Origin: Archilochus colubris
Taxonomy: Eukaryota; Chordata; Aves; Apodiformes; Trochilidae
Assembly (NCBI GenBank): GCA_023079485.1
Contig: CM041092.1
Span: 9,313,127 to 9,377,126 of the forward strand
Reading direction: 5' to 3'
Length of the DNA stretch: 64,000 bases
Shown here: piece by piece, positions 39,005 through 50,900 of the stretch
Layout: the number at the start of each line of letters is the position of its first letter
How positions within the stretch are numbered: position 1 is the first letter of the stretch
The notes under the pieces: model-generated
Databases searched by the model: none
What the model was told of the DNA's origin: nothing
The model's input: only the letters and a program-made list of their open reading frames with translations
Program-made: the position numbers and the translations under genes

Positions 39005-42000
39005 TAGGAACTATGCTTTGACTGTGACCTTGCAACATCACACTTCTAAACAGAAGCAGGGTTAGATTCAGAGGAAACACATTTTTTCCGATGGTGGAAG
39101 AGCCAGGCAAACCACTCTGCACTCTGGAGAGGTGGGGGAGGCACTGGCAGCTGAGAGATGTCACATACCAAGAGTTAAAACCCACCAGTTTGTTACCTGT
39201 AAGTTCACCATCACATAGTAGCTTTTTGTCAACCCAGTGATGGAAGAAAATGCTAATTTTTTTCAAATTTTATTTTACTGCTTCTTCATAGAGTAGTTTT
39301 CCCTGCAGCCCTACAGTGGATTAAGCAGCCTCCTGTCTTCATCTAAGTTTCGGTGAAATGCAGCTTAACTGAAAGGATAAAACATTTTGAAAGGATGTCA
39401 GTGACACATACCAGTTCCAAAAACCCTTAAGTACTTCAGGGTCTAAATCACTTGAGCATTTTGAGAATTTTGCCCAGTGTTTAAGGAGTACACAGAAATT
39501 TCTCCCATCCTCTTCCCAGGTACTTCCCAGACTCTCTCTAAAGCCCTGATTGTGGTAACACTTGCATATGCATTTCCATTTAGTTCATATGAAAAAATAT
39601 CCTAAGAGCTCCCCATGGACCTCAGGCTTCAAGGATCAGGGTCTGTAGCTAACCTGTCCACCACAAAAGTATCCTGATAGCAGCTACTGGTCATGTGCAA
39701 GCACTAATGGATACCAACATGCATCAGTTCAGGTACTTAGAATAAATACCTTCTCACCACAAGGGTGTCCTTGCCAAAGGTGGGGACAGGAGGCAGTGCT
39801 CCAGCAGAGCTGCCTTTAAAAAACATTTTAAAGACCATCAAAAAGGATCCCAGATGGAAGGAACTGACCAGGCAGGCAGCATTAGTTCCCTCTGCAGGAG
39901 CCAGCCTGGTGAAACCACCTGCTGCCTTCTCTTGCTTTTCCTCCAGCTCTTCCCAGGTCCAGTAACACTCCCTCTTCTTCCTTCTTTCTTGTCAGTCTCA
40001 TCACCTGCTTGAAGGAATGAAGGAAAAGAGAAATGTAACATAGTTGGCCAGAATGGCACAACAGAAGAGACCATCCTTACCTCTCCAGGGTGACCAGGGA
40101 GAGCCCTGTGCTCCCTGGGTGAAGAGAGCTGGCTCTGCTCTCCTGGGTCCCAAAACCAAAGACACATTTCTGCTGGACACAGGCAAACAGCCAGGGCAGG
40201 CAAGGGGAGGTAGAGTGTGGTAGGGTCCCAGCATCTCAGGGATGTTGCCTTTTGGTGGAGAGCACCCCTCTTCCCCCCCATGCAGATCCCCCAGCAGGCT
40301 GACCCCGTGCCATCAGTTGTGTTTTCCCTCCACCCCAAACTGCCTCCTGGGCCGTCTTCTCCCCACTGTGTGGTCTTGTGTATGTTCTGAGTCACTGTGA
40401 GAGGCCAAATCAGACAGGCAAGGGAGTGCTGATCTTGGAGACCCTTCTAACAGATGCCACAGAGCAGGAATAGCCAACCCAAATATTTTCGTGCACACGC
40501 AGTGCAATTCCTGTACATCTTTCCTGGAAAGAAATAAAGAGGATTCAAACAGCCAGAGCCTGCCAGCTCCCTGTGGTGACTGCTAAGTCAGGTCTCACTG
40601 TCTCCAAAGCCCTCCAGCTCCCAGCAGAACTGCACACACTGCCTGGAGAAGAGTGGGAGAGATTTTCCCCAGCTGGGTTCAGGCAGGAGCACCTCCTCCC
40701 ATCGTGTCTGGCAGCAGGGTGTCATTAGATCTACTTGAGGAGCTTCCACCACCTGGGGGCTTGGCTGCTTCCCCACTCTCCCTGTACTTCAGGGAAGGGA
40801 AGGGAAGGCTCAGAAATGGGTCATTGTGAAATAGTCATTAACTTGGTAAGAGAAACAGCAGAATTAAGACCCAAAGAGGTGAGAAGCTACACAGGACTTC
40901 AGAGCAGCACCTAAAGTTTTTGTAAACCACCCCTTTAAATCACCGAAAAACTGTGAGGTGATAAGTAGGGAAAATAACCTTGCAGTCAGGTCTCTCAGAT
41001 CAGATCCCGTGTGTTATGTCAGCATCAGCACTGCTCTACCAAAAAACCCTTCTTGCTTCAGAACTGTGTTCTCCACGGTCTTACCAGGAAACCTCCAGGC
41101 TTTCAGATTCTAAATTTATGCCATTTTATTGCAGGGCATGTCCTTCTTAGGCACAGGCAGCATGGTCTTTTAGCAGAATAAGCTCTTCAGAAAAGGACTT
41201 AGTGCAAAGGAGGGCCCCTTGCCTTCAGAGTCAAATCTGGGAGAGGAGATTTTTGGGACAACCTATGGCAGAACCTGTTGGTAGCTAAGCTTGAACGTAC
41301 GTAGTTCTGATGAAAAGAACAAGACAAAAGTTTGTTTTCTAGTTCTGTCATGTAGGTGGGTGATTGTTCTGCTCAGCATTAACATTTCCCATTTAACCTT
41401 GAGAAGGGAAATTGTGCCTGCAATGTGACCATGGGCTGATGTATTTCTGTGGGATAACTAGCTAAAGCATCTGAGTTTATGTGGAAAAAAAAGTGCCTGT
41501 TTTGCCCTGGTGGGAAATTTCTCCTTCACTTTCCCATTTTGAAAGATGTTTTTGAATTTTGGTCACAGTGAAGAACATCCCATGGTCAGGGAGATGCCCT
41601 TGGCTTCACCCCGGCTTCCAAAATCAACATCCACAATATTTATCAACATTCAAGCCAGAGGGGGTGTGGATTGAGGAGGGTCAGTGCCTGTCAGCCTGTG
41701 TTTTCATTAGTGAGTGATGGAGTCTGGAGGCATGTCCTCAATTTGTAGGTGACACTGAGCTTGAAACGTTGTTGAGGAGAGACAAAAAATTAAAGATTGT
41801 GACAAATTGGAGAGATTGTCTAAAAAAACAGGGCATGTGTTATGTCCTGTGTGGTAGGATTGACCGATTGCATGGACACGGGGTGAGTGACCAGCCAGGC
41901 AGTGGCCATGGGGAGCCAGAGGCCAAGGAGATGGGCACCATGGCCCGTGAGTCAACAGTGTCAGGCAGTTGTGCAAAAGCAAACACTCTGCTGGAATGAA

Positions 42001-42480
42001 GAAAGAGAAGTGGGACATTGGGGAAGCAGTGGTTCTGCTCCAGTCAGTGCCTTTTAGGGGCTCAGTTGGCAAATGCAGTTCTGGGTGTCCTCCAAGACAA
42101 ATGAGAGCAAGGAAGAGAGGCTGAGTTATCAGACACTCAGCACGAAACAGCTTTGAGGAGAGAGTTGGGTTTCACTCATGCAAGAGAAACTGAAGGGATA
42201 TGTGAAACCTATTCTCAAAATACAGACTGTGCCTGCAAAGAAGGGGGCAAATAATTTGCAGTGTCCTTTGGGGGTAAGAGAGGCAGCAGTGAGGTTAATT
42301 GGATTGAGAGATAGAGGGGAGAAAGCTGGGCTCTGCCGGAGCTTATGGAAGTGGTTTTAACAGATAAAGAGCTGATAAATGAGATAATCAGGTAAACACA
42401 TGCCCTGGGGCAGGAGGAGGGATGAAGACTTTCAAATCCAAAGAGCAGTGGTGTGGAGAGAGGTGGCAGGAGGACATGCA

Positions 42481-42627
42481 GCAAGTCTGGGGTTACAGCA
42501 GCCCTGCAGGTATAAAGGCAGGTTTGGGGTCACAGCAACCCCATGAGTACACAGCAGGTCTGGGGTCACAGCAGATCTCACAGAAGGTTTAGGGTCACAG
42601 CAACCCCAGGAGCCCATGGCAGGTCTG
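42481..42627. repeat. Minisatellite, ~36-bp unit
   Basis: Four units begin at 42481 (37 bp), 42518 (36 bp), 42554 (29 bp) and 42583 (36 bp), with a partial fifth at 42619. Each starts GCAGGTCTGGGGTCACAGCA or a close variant. The third copy lacks about seven bases at its end. It lies in the presumed first intron of STEAP3. Confidence 0.9.
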
Positions 42628-44046
42628 TCCTCACCGTATCACATGAGGGGGCAGGCTCAGCACTCAGAGATGCTTGCTCGGGGCAGGAGCATCTCCCCTG
42701 GGGCAGGTCCCTGTCCCACCTCCCCACCCTGGTCCCAATCAGCGCTCCCTGCTCCGTGTGCCCCACGGGCCAAGGGGCTGGTGGGGGGAGCCCAGCTCCT
42801 GGTGTTTCCTCATTCTGATGGCCTGGCTGGCGTCCCAGGGAGGCTTGCAGCATGGCTTTGCTGCCTGAAGCAATAGCAACGGGTGATTTATTCCTTTTGC
42901 CAGTTCCTGGTTTGCGCTGTTGGGGAGTTAACTCTGCTTTGGAAAGAGAAGGAGGGAAAGAGGCAGCAAGCCTGGCTTCCCCCTTCCTTCCCTCATCTTC
43001 AGAGCAGAAGGGTTATTTCCAGTCAGGCTGGGCAGGACTGAAAGGTCTCTTGAAATGTGCACCAAGAACTGCAGTTAAAGCAGCTTTGGATAAGCCCTTT
43101 TAAATCTGTTCCAGTCTGAACAGGTACGTGGTACATGCTCTGCTTCTCAGGGGGGCACTCTGGGTGTGGGAAAGAGACTAAAATGTTGTATTTTCTCTGG
43201 GAAAAAAAATGGCTGTAGCCAAAAAAAAATAAAAAATTGAGTATTTCTGCTTAGAGCAAGACCTGAATGGGGACTTCAGGTGCTGAATGCAGTTCTCTCA
43301 CTGGGGCTTCTCAAGGGTTAACACAGCAGCAGATGCCCAGGCGAAGCACTGAGCAGAGGGCTCTGCAAATAGAAACTGTAGGGCTTCAGCTTCATGGTTC
43401 AAAGGTCCCTCCATGTAGATTGGAAGTCCCCTTGGAGCAGAGATCACCCCTGTCCCTCCAATGTGGGACCATGCTCCAGGTACCTGGGTGCCAGACATGC
43501 CAGCAGAACCAGAAGGGACCACCCTGGTGCAAAATGCAGGGCATTCCTCTGCTCTGATACATCATTTGATTCCTCATGTGGCTTGCTGGTCTTTCCACCC
43601 ACGTGCTCATTAGGGGATGTAGATAATAATCATAATCATGTGCTTTATCTCAAATGCAGAAGCTGAAGCACAGAGCAGGTTCCATGATGACCTGCACCAG
43701 GTTGAGTCCACAGCTACTCGAAACTCATTTGTGGTCAGTCTAGACAAAACCTGTCCTCAGGGGAAGACACAAAAGCAGTTGTTTTAGTGAAAGCACTGCT
43801 GGCTCAGACTCTGTACATGAGACTGAGCTCAGATGAGCTTCTGTGTGAACAAGAACCAGTTTTGTTGCACTGGACAGGACCATTACTTGGAGCTCCTGAT
43901 GAGGTTGCTGCCATGTTCTCTGGCAGTTTGTCTCAGGGATATGTTAAAGGCATTGCTTTTTTTATTAGAGTTATTGAAAATCTAAGCTGTCTTTTATCTG
44001 ATAAATCTGAATACTAAGACAGGGAAATGGGGGAAATGTGATTTGC

Positions 44047-44065
44047 TTTTTTTTTTTTTTTTTTT
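44047..44065. repeat. Poly(T) tract, 19 bp
   Basis: A homopolymer run in presumed STEAP3 intron 1. Confidence 0.9.
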
Positions 44066-47000
44066 ATTTTTGGACAGAACTGAAGTGAAACTCATGCCTT
44101 ACCACCACAGGTCCATCGTTCTTTAGGGTTTGCAACTCAAACACCTCCAGACTGCGAGTTACAGGATACAGCTAAGCTATCCTCCTGTACCAGACGAAGT
44201 GCAAGGGGCCTGAAAAGATGGGCTCATTGTTAAAGATGTGGTCAAGGATATCTGGGTCCTCCCAGACAAACTTGCTGGAGTCCAATAGTCATTAGTGTCT
44301 CGGTTCCCCACATCTGCTGACAGAGGATAAGGACTGAGCCAGCTCCCTGTTCATGGTGGGGTATGATCTGCTTGGCAGATTGACTCTGCTGTGAGCCCAG
44401 AGACACCTGAGTGGGCCCCTTGCAGCCCAGCTCCCACCAGAACAGCTGTCCTGCTGCAAAACCTGAGTGAGGATGCTCAGCAAGGGCAGAGAGGCAGAAA
44501 AACCTTGTTTGCCTGGCACTGAGCCTAAGCTAACACCCTCCTGCAAAGCCTCAGGTGCAAAATACATTGAATTATCCATGTTTTTCATCTGTGAGAGCTC
44601 CTCCCTCCCTCTGCCTGGGACACAGAGATTTGACTGCTTCATTTTACCCAGCTTTTGTCTGTCTGATCCCATTCTTTTGGGCAGGACTGCCCATCTGGCC
44701 AGTTTTGGTAGGTGCCTGGCAGAGCAGACCTCCTCGGCTTGCTGGTTGCCCATCTCTGCCACTGTCCTGCAAACAGCAGTAATTGCAGTGTAGAGGTGAG
44801 CTGCATACAGGAACAAGTGTGCTAGAGATGGAGATAGCATCCCCACATAGTGACATAAGAGAGTCTTTAATAGTCTATCTGAAGGGCAGCTTCACATTGA
44901 TTTACATCATTTAATTAGGGAACTGCTTCCCAGTTAGGATTGAAGCTGGTTTACTTGTGTGCTTTAAACCATCTTGTAGTTTCCTTGGTAAGAAAATAAT
45001 CTCTTTGTGAATTGCACATGCCATAACAGCAGGGGTAGAGTTCTCTTGATAGGGAAGATCAATAAATGAGGTTAATTTAAGGCTGCAGCATCCTAAAGAT
45101 GTGTCTGAACACTGTGGTCTCTGCTCTAGACCTCCTCTGCCTCCGAAGTATCCTGGCCATGGTGCATTGCACTGACTTTGTGTGGGTGGACCTTGCCACA
45201 CAGAATTAGCTTTGGGAGGGAGAGTTTTAAGCAGGTAACACATTGCTCAGAGGTGCCAAGAAAGCAGCATGAACATGGTAAGTCAGGGGTGGTGGTGGGA
45301 ACAGGGTGAGTGCTCCACAGAGATACAGAAGCAGAAAAAACTGTTGCCTAATCAGACACTCCATTTCCAGGTATCTGTTAGGCAGAGAGCACAGTGTTTG
45401 TCTCAATGTGTTTATGGTAGAAGAGGGATTTTCTCCTCCTTCCATGGGGGATTGCAGAGCATTGCAGCACTGCCATCCCACCAGAGGCTGTACAGTGGGG
45501 ACAGGTCCTGCTCCAAACCCCCGACAGTCGGAGCACAACTGAAATATTCACACCAAAATCCACAGAAGATATTCTGAAGCTTCTTACTTCTGAACTATCC
45601 TGCTGACTTCAAAGGCCATTTCATTCTGTCATCCCTTTTAATCAAAATAACTGGAGACAGCAAAGCTGTTTATCTCCAAACATTGTTAACATCTCTCTAT
45701 GTGTTCAGTGGCAGCTACAGGACAGGCAAAACACATTACAAGAAAATCTGTTTGCAGCAGAATTCCCATCCCAGTGGGAGCATGGAGAGAGCTTTTGAGG
45801 TATTTCAGATGATTATAAAATGAATCTGCAGGTAACAACCGCTTTGCCATCCTGAAGGTTGGTTTCTCTCCTCTTAGCTGAGAGCCAGAGATCTGTCTCT
45901 CTACTTCAGGATAACATTTGTGCATACGGGTGGTGGAAAAGCAGAGGGGGGTAGGGATGGAAGTGTAGAAAAGAAAGCTTGTTAGGCTGAACAGTAGCAT
46001 TGGCCCTAGAACAAATAGTTTTGGCCACAGATAAATTCAGCTGGAGCAACACGGTTCCTAAAAAGTAAAGCAGTGAGTTTTTGATAAAGAGTCTGATAAG
46101 AATGGGCACGGAGAAAAAACCCAACATTTTTTTCAGATAGAACTGCTTTACTTAACACTAGAGGTTTTGCAGCACAATTGGTTGTGGATGAAGAGGACTC
46201 GTCTGCCCATATTGCTCTCCAGTGTTCCCATTGACCTCAGCTCCACACCTCAAGAAACCCCAGGTCTCTTCTGCCTCCTCACTGATCTGTTTCTTCCCCA
46301 ACTTGCAGTCTTTGTCATCTCTCACACTTTTTCTATGGCTCCAGGTTTATTCCCCCCATTCCCCCCCCCCCCTTTTTTTTTTTTTCAGGGGAATGAGCAG
46401 AACTGCAGTGTGCATTTCAAAATATGGCTTTTTATAGTAGTATAGCAGTGTTCTCTGTGTTGTCTCAGTCCCAAACAGAGTGAGTTTGTTGATTCTGGTC
46501 TTTACTATCATCTCTGCCAGAGTGCCCAGTGGAAAAGCCAAATGTCTTGGTGTGTTTGTTCCCTGCTCCACCTCCTGAGCTCTTTAAAAATCTGCCCTTA
46601 GGGAATGGCAGATTCCTTTAGGACAGATAAGCCATTCCCTAAGCCAGAAAGCAGATCTGAGCTGCTGGTGGCACAGCCCCTGTGCAGCCTGGCAGTTCCC
46701 TGCCTGAGTTTCATCTGAGCTCCCAGACTGGCTGATGTGCTGCCAGTGAATTTATTGATCTTCTTGAAACCTCTCCATGGCCTCAATACCTAATCTGTTA
46801 TGGAGAGCAGAGTATTACAGGGCAAAAGTCATTAACGTTTGTAAAGCTCATCAAGATCCCATGAGCAAATCCCATCATGTTTTAAGATATTTTTTAAATG
46901 TCACAATTAAGTTCTCATTATTCATTTAAGAGCTGAAGCAAACAGTGCTTGCCAAACCCAGTATTGGAACTGGCAAAAGCTGCAACTTCTTCATTTACCA

Positions 47001-47516
47001 CTTTTAAGACACTTCTGTTTCAACTGAAACTCCCTGCCTTGATTCAGCTCTTGCAAATCAGAAGCACCTCCTGAGCTTTCCCAAGTGTGGGCTCAGGAAT
47101 CCCCGTGGACTCCTGGCCCTGAGCTTTTCAGAAGACGCCCGGTAGCTCCTTGGGGATGTGAGCTGGTCCTGGTTGCTGTTAGCATTGGCCTGGCCTTGCA
47201 GTGCGGGGTGCTAGCATGGAGAGCAGCAAAGGGTAGAGAAGTGCAGCCAGGAGGTGTTGGACCCAACAAAACTGGGAAACTTTCCTAAAGCCCTTTGCCT
47301 TCCAGCCCAGTGTAGTGTTTTGTCCCCCTCCAATGGTGCTTGTACATTACTGCACGCTTGCGGGTTGTTTGGCAGATCGGTCCAGGGCTGCTGGATCCAA
47401 ACCCATTCTGACTTCTGTCCAAGTGGCCGAAATGGCATTTTGCCCCACGACTACAGACGTCTCTGCAAGAGCTTCACAACGAGCTTGCGTTTCCCCTTGT
47501 TTTTTTTCCCGCTAGG

Positions 47517-47999
47517 ATGTCTGGAGGAGACATGGCCAAACCCCTCCTGGGCCATCGGAGCACGGATGGTGATGCCAGCGTCACGCCTGCCGCCGGCCGC
47601 GCCATCGGGGTTCTGGGGAGCGGGGACTTTGCGCGGTCCTTGGCCATTCGCCTGGTCTGCTCAGGCTTCAAGGTGGTGGTCGGCAGCCGCAACCCCAAGC
47701 GCAAAGCCAGCCTCTTCCCTTCCGCAGCTGAAGTCACCTTCCAGGCAGAGGCAGTGAAGAAGGCAGATGTCATTTTCGTGGCGGTTTTCAGGGAACATTA
47801 CTCCACCCTCTGTGACCTGGCCGACGTCCTGGTGGGCAAGATCCTGGTGGACGTTAGCAACAACACCGAGATCAACCAGAGCAAAGAATCCAACGCCGAG
47901 TACTTGGCTTCTCTCTTCCCAGCCTGCACTGTGGTCAAGGGATTTAACGTGGTTTCTGCTTGGACCCTGCAGTCAGGTGCCAGGGATGGAAATAAGCAG
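47517..47999 (+). CDS. STEAP3: STEAP3 coding exon 1 (NADPH-binding domain)
   Basis: This exon is 161 codons. The acceptor CTAG ends at 47515, one base before the ATG, so nearly the whole 5' UTR lies in an upstream exon. It encodes a poorly conserved head, then the Rossmann-like fold with [30 protein letters not shown] and [11 protein letters not shown]. It ends AATAAGCAG before GTATTG. Without splicing the frame would run 27 more unrelated residues. Confidence 0.96.
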
Positions 48000-50900
48000 G
48001 TATTGTTTTCTTCTGACAAGGGCCAAATCCCAACTACTTCTGCATCGGCAAATGGCCTAAGGCTTCCAGGAGAAAGGGTCTGAGTGCTGGCTGTGGCATC
48101 CAGAGACCAACCCATAGCTTCCACGTTTCTTTGCTCCCAAACAAAGTACTCTCACTTACTTCACACTTTGTAGGCTTTGGAGCCTCTGCCTAAGTGAAAA
48201 GTATTATTTAATTGTATGTTTATGTATACAAGGCCAGGGAAACAAACTGGTGGTGCACACATGAAAGGCAGCCTCTCCAGGACAGAGGTCCTTGGCAGCC
48301 ATAGTAAATCCCCATCAGCAAGGGAAGCACCATGCTCTGGAAAAACATAGGCTTCCCATAGCACAGCATCCCTCCCAGCACGCTTGCTCCCAGCAGCCTG
48401 ATCTCTCTTTGCCCTGTGTGTATCTCTCTGTTCGTTGCAGGTTCTGATTTGCTCAAATAACCAAGAAGCCAAGCGCACTGTAGCAGAAATTGCTCAAGTC
48501 ATGGGATTCACCCCTGTGGACATGGGCTGCATGTCGTCAGCCTGTGAGATCGAGAACATGCCCCTGCGCCTCTTGCCAGCCTGGAAAATCCCCATCTTTT
48601 TGTCTCTGGGGCTTTTTCTTTGCTTCTTCACTTACAACCTGATACGCCAGGTCATCCACCCTTACATCAGGGAGCAGAAGAACAAGTTGTACAAGATCCC
48701 CATCGAGGTGGTCAACACGACGTTGCCTTGCGTGGCCTACGTCATGCTGTCTCTCGTCTACCTGCCTGGGGTGCTGGCAGCTTGCTCACAGCTCTACTAT
48801 GGTACCAAATACAGGCGTTTCCCAGACTGGTTGGACCAGTGGCTCCAGCACCGAAAGCAGATCGGGCTCCTCAGCTTCTTCTGCGCTGCTCTGCACGCCG
48901 TGTACAGCTTCTGCCTGCCCCTGCGCCGCTCCCACCGCTACCAGTTAATCGAGACAGCTGTCAAGCAGGTAACGTGGGTACTCTCCAGGCCAGCACCTCT
49001 AGTTGTAGTCTTCTGCACACATCCAGGTGTTGGGGAGAGGGTTTGCTATCTTGGCTGTTGCATTCGCTCTCCAAAACGCAGTGGGAATAAGCTGCGGGCT
49101 ACACAAGGACTTCTTCCATGGACCATCCATCTCAGCAGGGTGCTGTGTGTCCATCTGCAGCCAGGGCTAGGATCAGCCTCCCCCTTGCCACTGCTCCCCA
49201 GAAGCACAGACAGTCCTTTGAAACCAGCTTTACCCAGCACCTGGCATGTATTGTGACTAGGGCAGAGGCAGGAAAAAAGTCACAGAATCATAGAGTCATT
49301 AAGGTTGGAAAAGACCTTTAGGATCTCCATAAGGTCCATCTCAACCCAGCAACAGCAGCCATGTCTTGAAGTGCCATGTCTACACCTTTTTTGACCACCT
49401 CCAGGGATGGTGATTCTGCCACTTCCCTGGGCAGCCTCTTCCAACACCTGCCCATTCAGTGAGGAAATTTTTCCTAATATCCAATCCAAACCTTCCCTGC
49501 CTGGCACAACTTGAGGCCATTTCCTCTTGTCCTCATGATTCTGCACTTCTTCTGCCCCTGGATTCCTGCTGCTCCAGCCTGCTCCCTCCTGGGATGGCAC
49601 AAACTTCATGCAGAGGAGTGGGGAACCAAGTGAGGAATTGCCCCATAACCAGTCTGCTTTCTGCCCCGAAATATTTCCCAAGTGTTTCCAAATGCTCATC
49701 CCAACAGAGAGGAGGGGGCAGCAGGACAGCTGCTTTCAGCAGCAGTGCCTGTTGAAAGCATCCATCCAATGAGATCCTCAGCCTCTCTGCTCCAGCCTTG
49801 AGCAAGTCCTTTTTGATTGCCACTGTCACACATTAATCTTGGGCAAGCATCCTGTGTTCATTTCCTCTCTACCTCCTGTTTTTGAGCAACATCTTTGTTT
49901 AGTAAATTAAACCCATTAATGAGCTAAAGAGGATGATTCTAAATGTTCCTCTTTGCCATGCAAGATAAAACCCATCTTCCCTTCCATTATCATGAACAAT
50001 TTCCCCCTAAATGCACTTGAAATGAAGGTTATTAGGAGACTACTGCATATTCAAGTATCTGTATTTGTTTTCATGGCTGTAAACTGACTTCTCATTCTAA
50101 TTATCTTTCCAAATGCAACTTTGGGGCTTGCTGCTGTGCTTACAAGCTGTGGGAGCTGAGATCATTCAGCCATTCTTCCCAGCAGGCTTCAAATCTGGTA
50201 TGGCTTGGCCAAAGAGCATTGGGATAAAAGAGCATTTTCACACCTCCCAAAATGCAGGGGCAAATGTACACTGGACCAGGACCCAGTGCATATCAAGGAA
50301 ACCTGCTTCCAAAACCAAAATGAATACATATAAAATTCAGTTCCTCTATTCCTAAGCGTTCTGTTTTAACAAACCTTCGTTGTCATGCCAGGCTGTGGAG
50401 AAGAAGATGAATATCTGGGTAGAGGAGGAAGTCTGGAGGATGGAGATTTATATCTCTGTTGGAATAATTGCCCTGGGCTTGCTGTCGTTACTCGCCATCA
50501 CTTCACTTCCATCCATCGCAAACTCTCTTAACTGGAGGGAATTCAGTTTCATTCAGGTAAAGTTGATGTTTCCCAGTGCCAAAGAGTGATTTTGCCATCT
50601 AACATGTCACAGATCCACGTGGGGATGAGCAGCAGGCTTTGCAAGGAGGGAGTCTTTAATATCTTGCTGAAGTTCTTTCTCACTCTAGATTTAGCAGCAT
50701 TAGTTAGAGATCCTGAGAAAAATACGGTGTGTCCTGGCCTGGTGCTGGAGAGCAGCACTGCCATTCACAGCTAAAATCCTCCTGAAGTCACACAAGGTAG
50801 AAAGGCAGAAAGTTTTGGGGTCATTCTGAGAAAGCAGGCAGGTTTGCTTCTGTGGGCAAGATCCCCTTGAGCCCTGTCATGTGTCAGTCCTGGTGACTGC

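Larger units (their letters stand above)
37476..47515 (+). other. STEAP3: Presumed STEAP3 intron 1
   Basis: It runs from the candidate donor at 37476 to the acceptor TAG at 47513-47515, which has a strong pyrimidine tract. I see no recognisable coding exon in it. It contains a T-rich (TTTTG)n-like stretch (38943-39004), a short GGGAA repeat near 40793, a minisatellite (42481-42627), a T-run (44047-44065) and a C/T homopolymer pair (46361-46385). Possible decayed CR1-like sequence lies around 41.7-41.9 kb. Confidence 0.5.

Noticed and set aside
39838..40395. 185-aa minus-strand open frame
   Set aside because: No family resemblance and lies in presumed STEAP3 intron 1.
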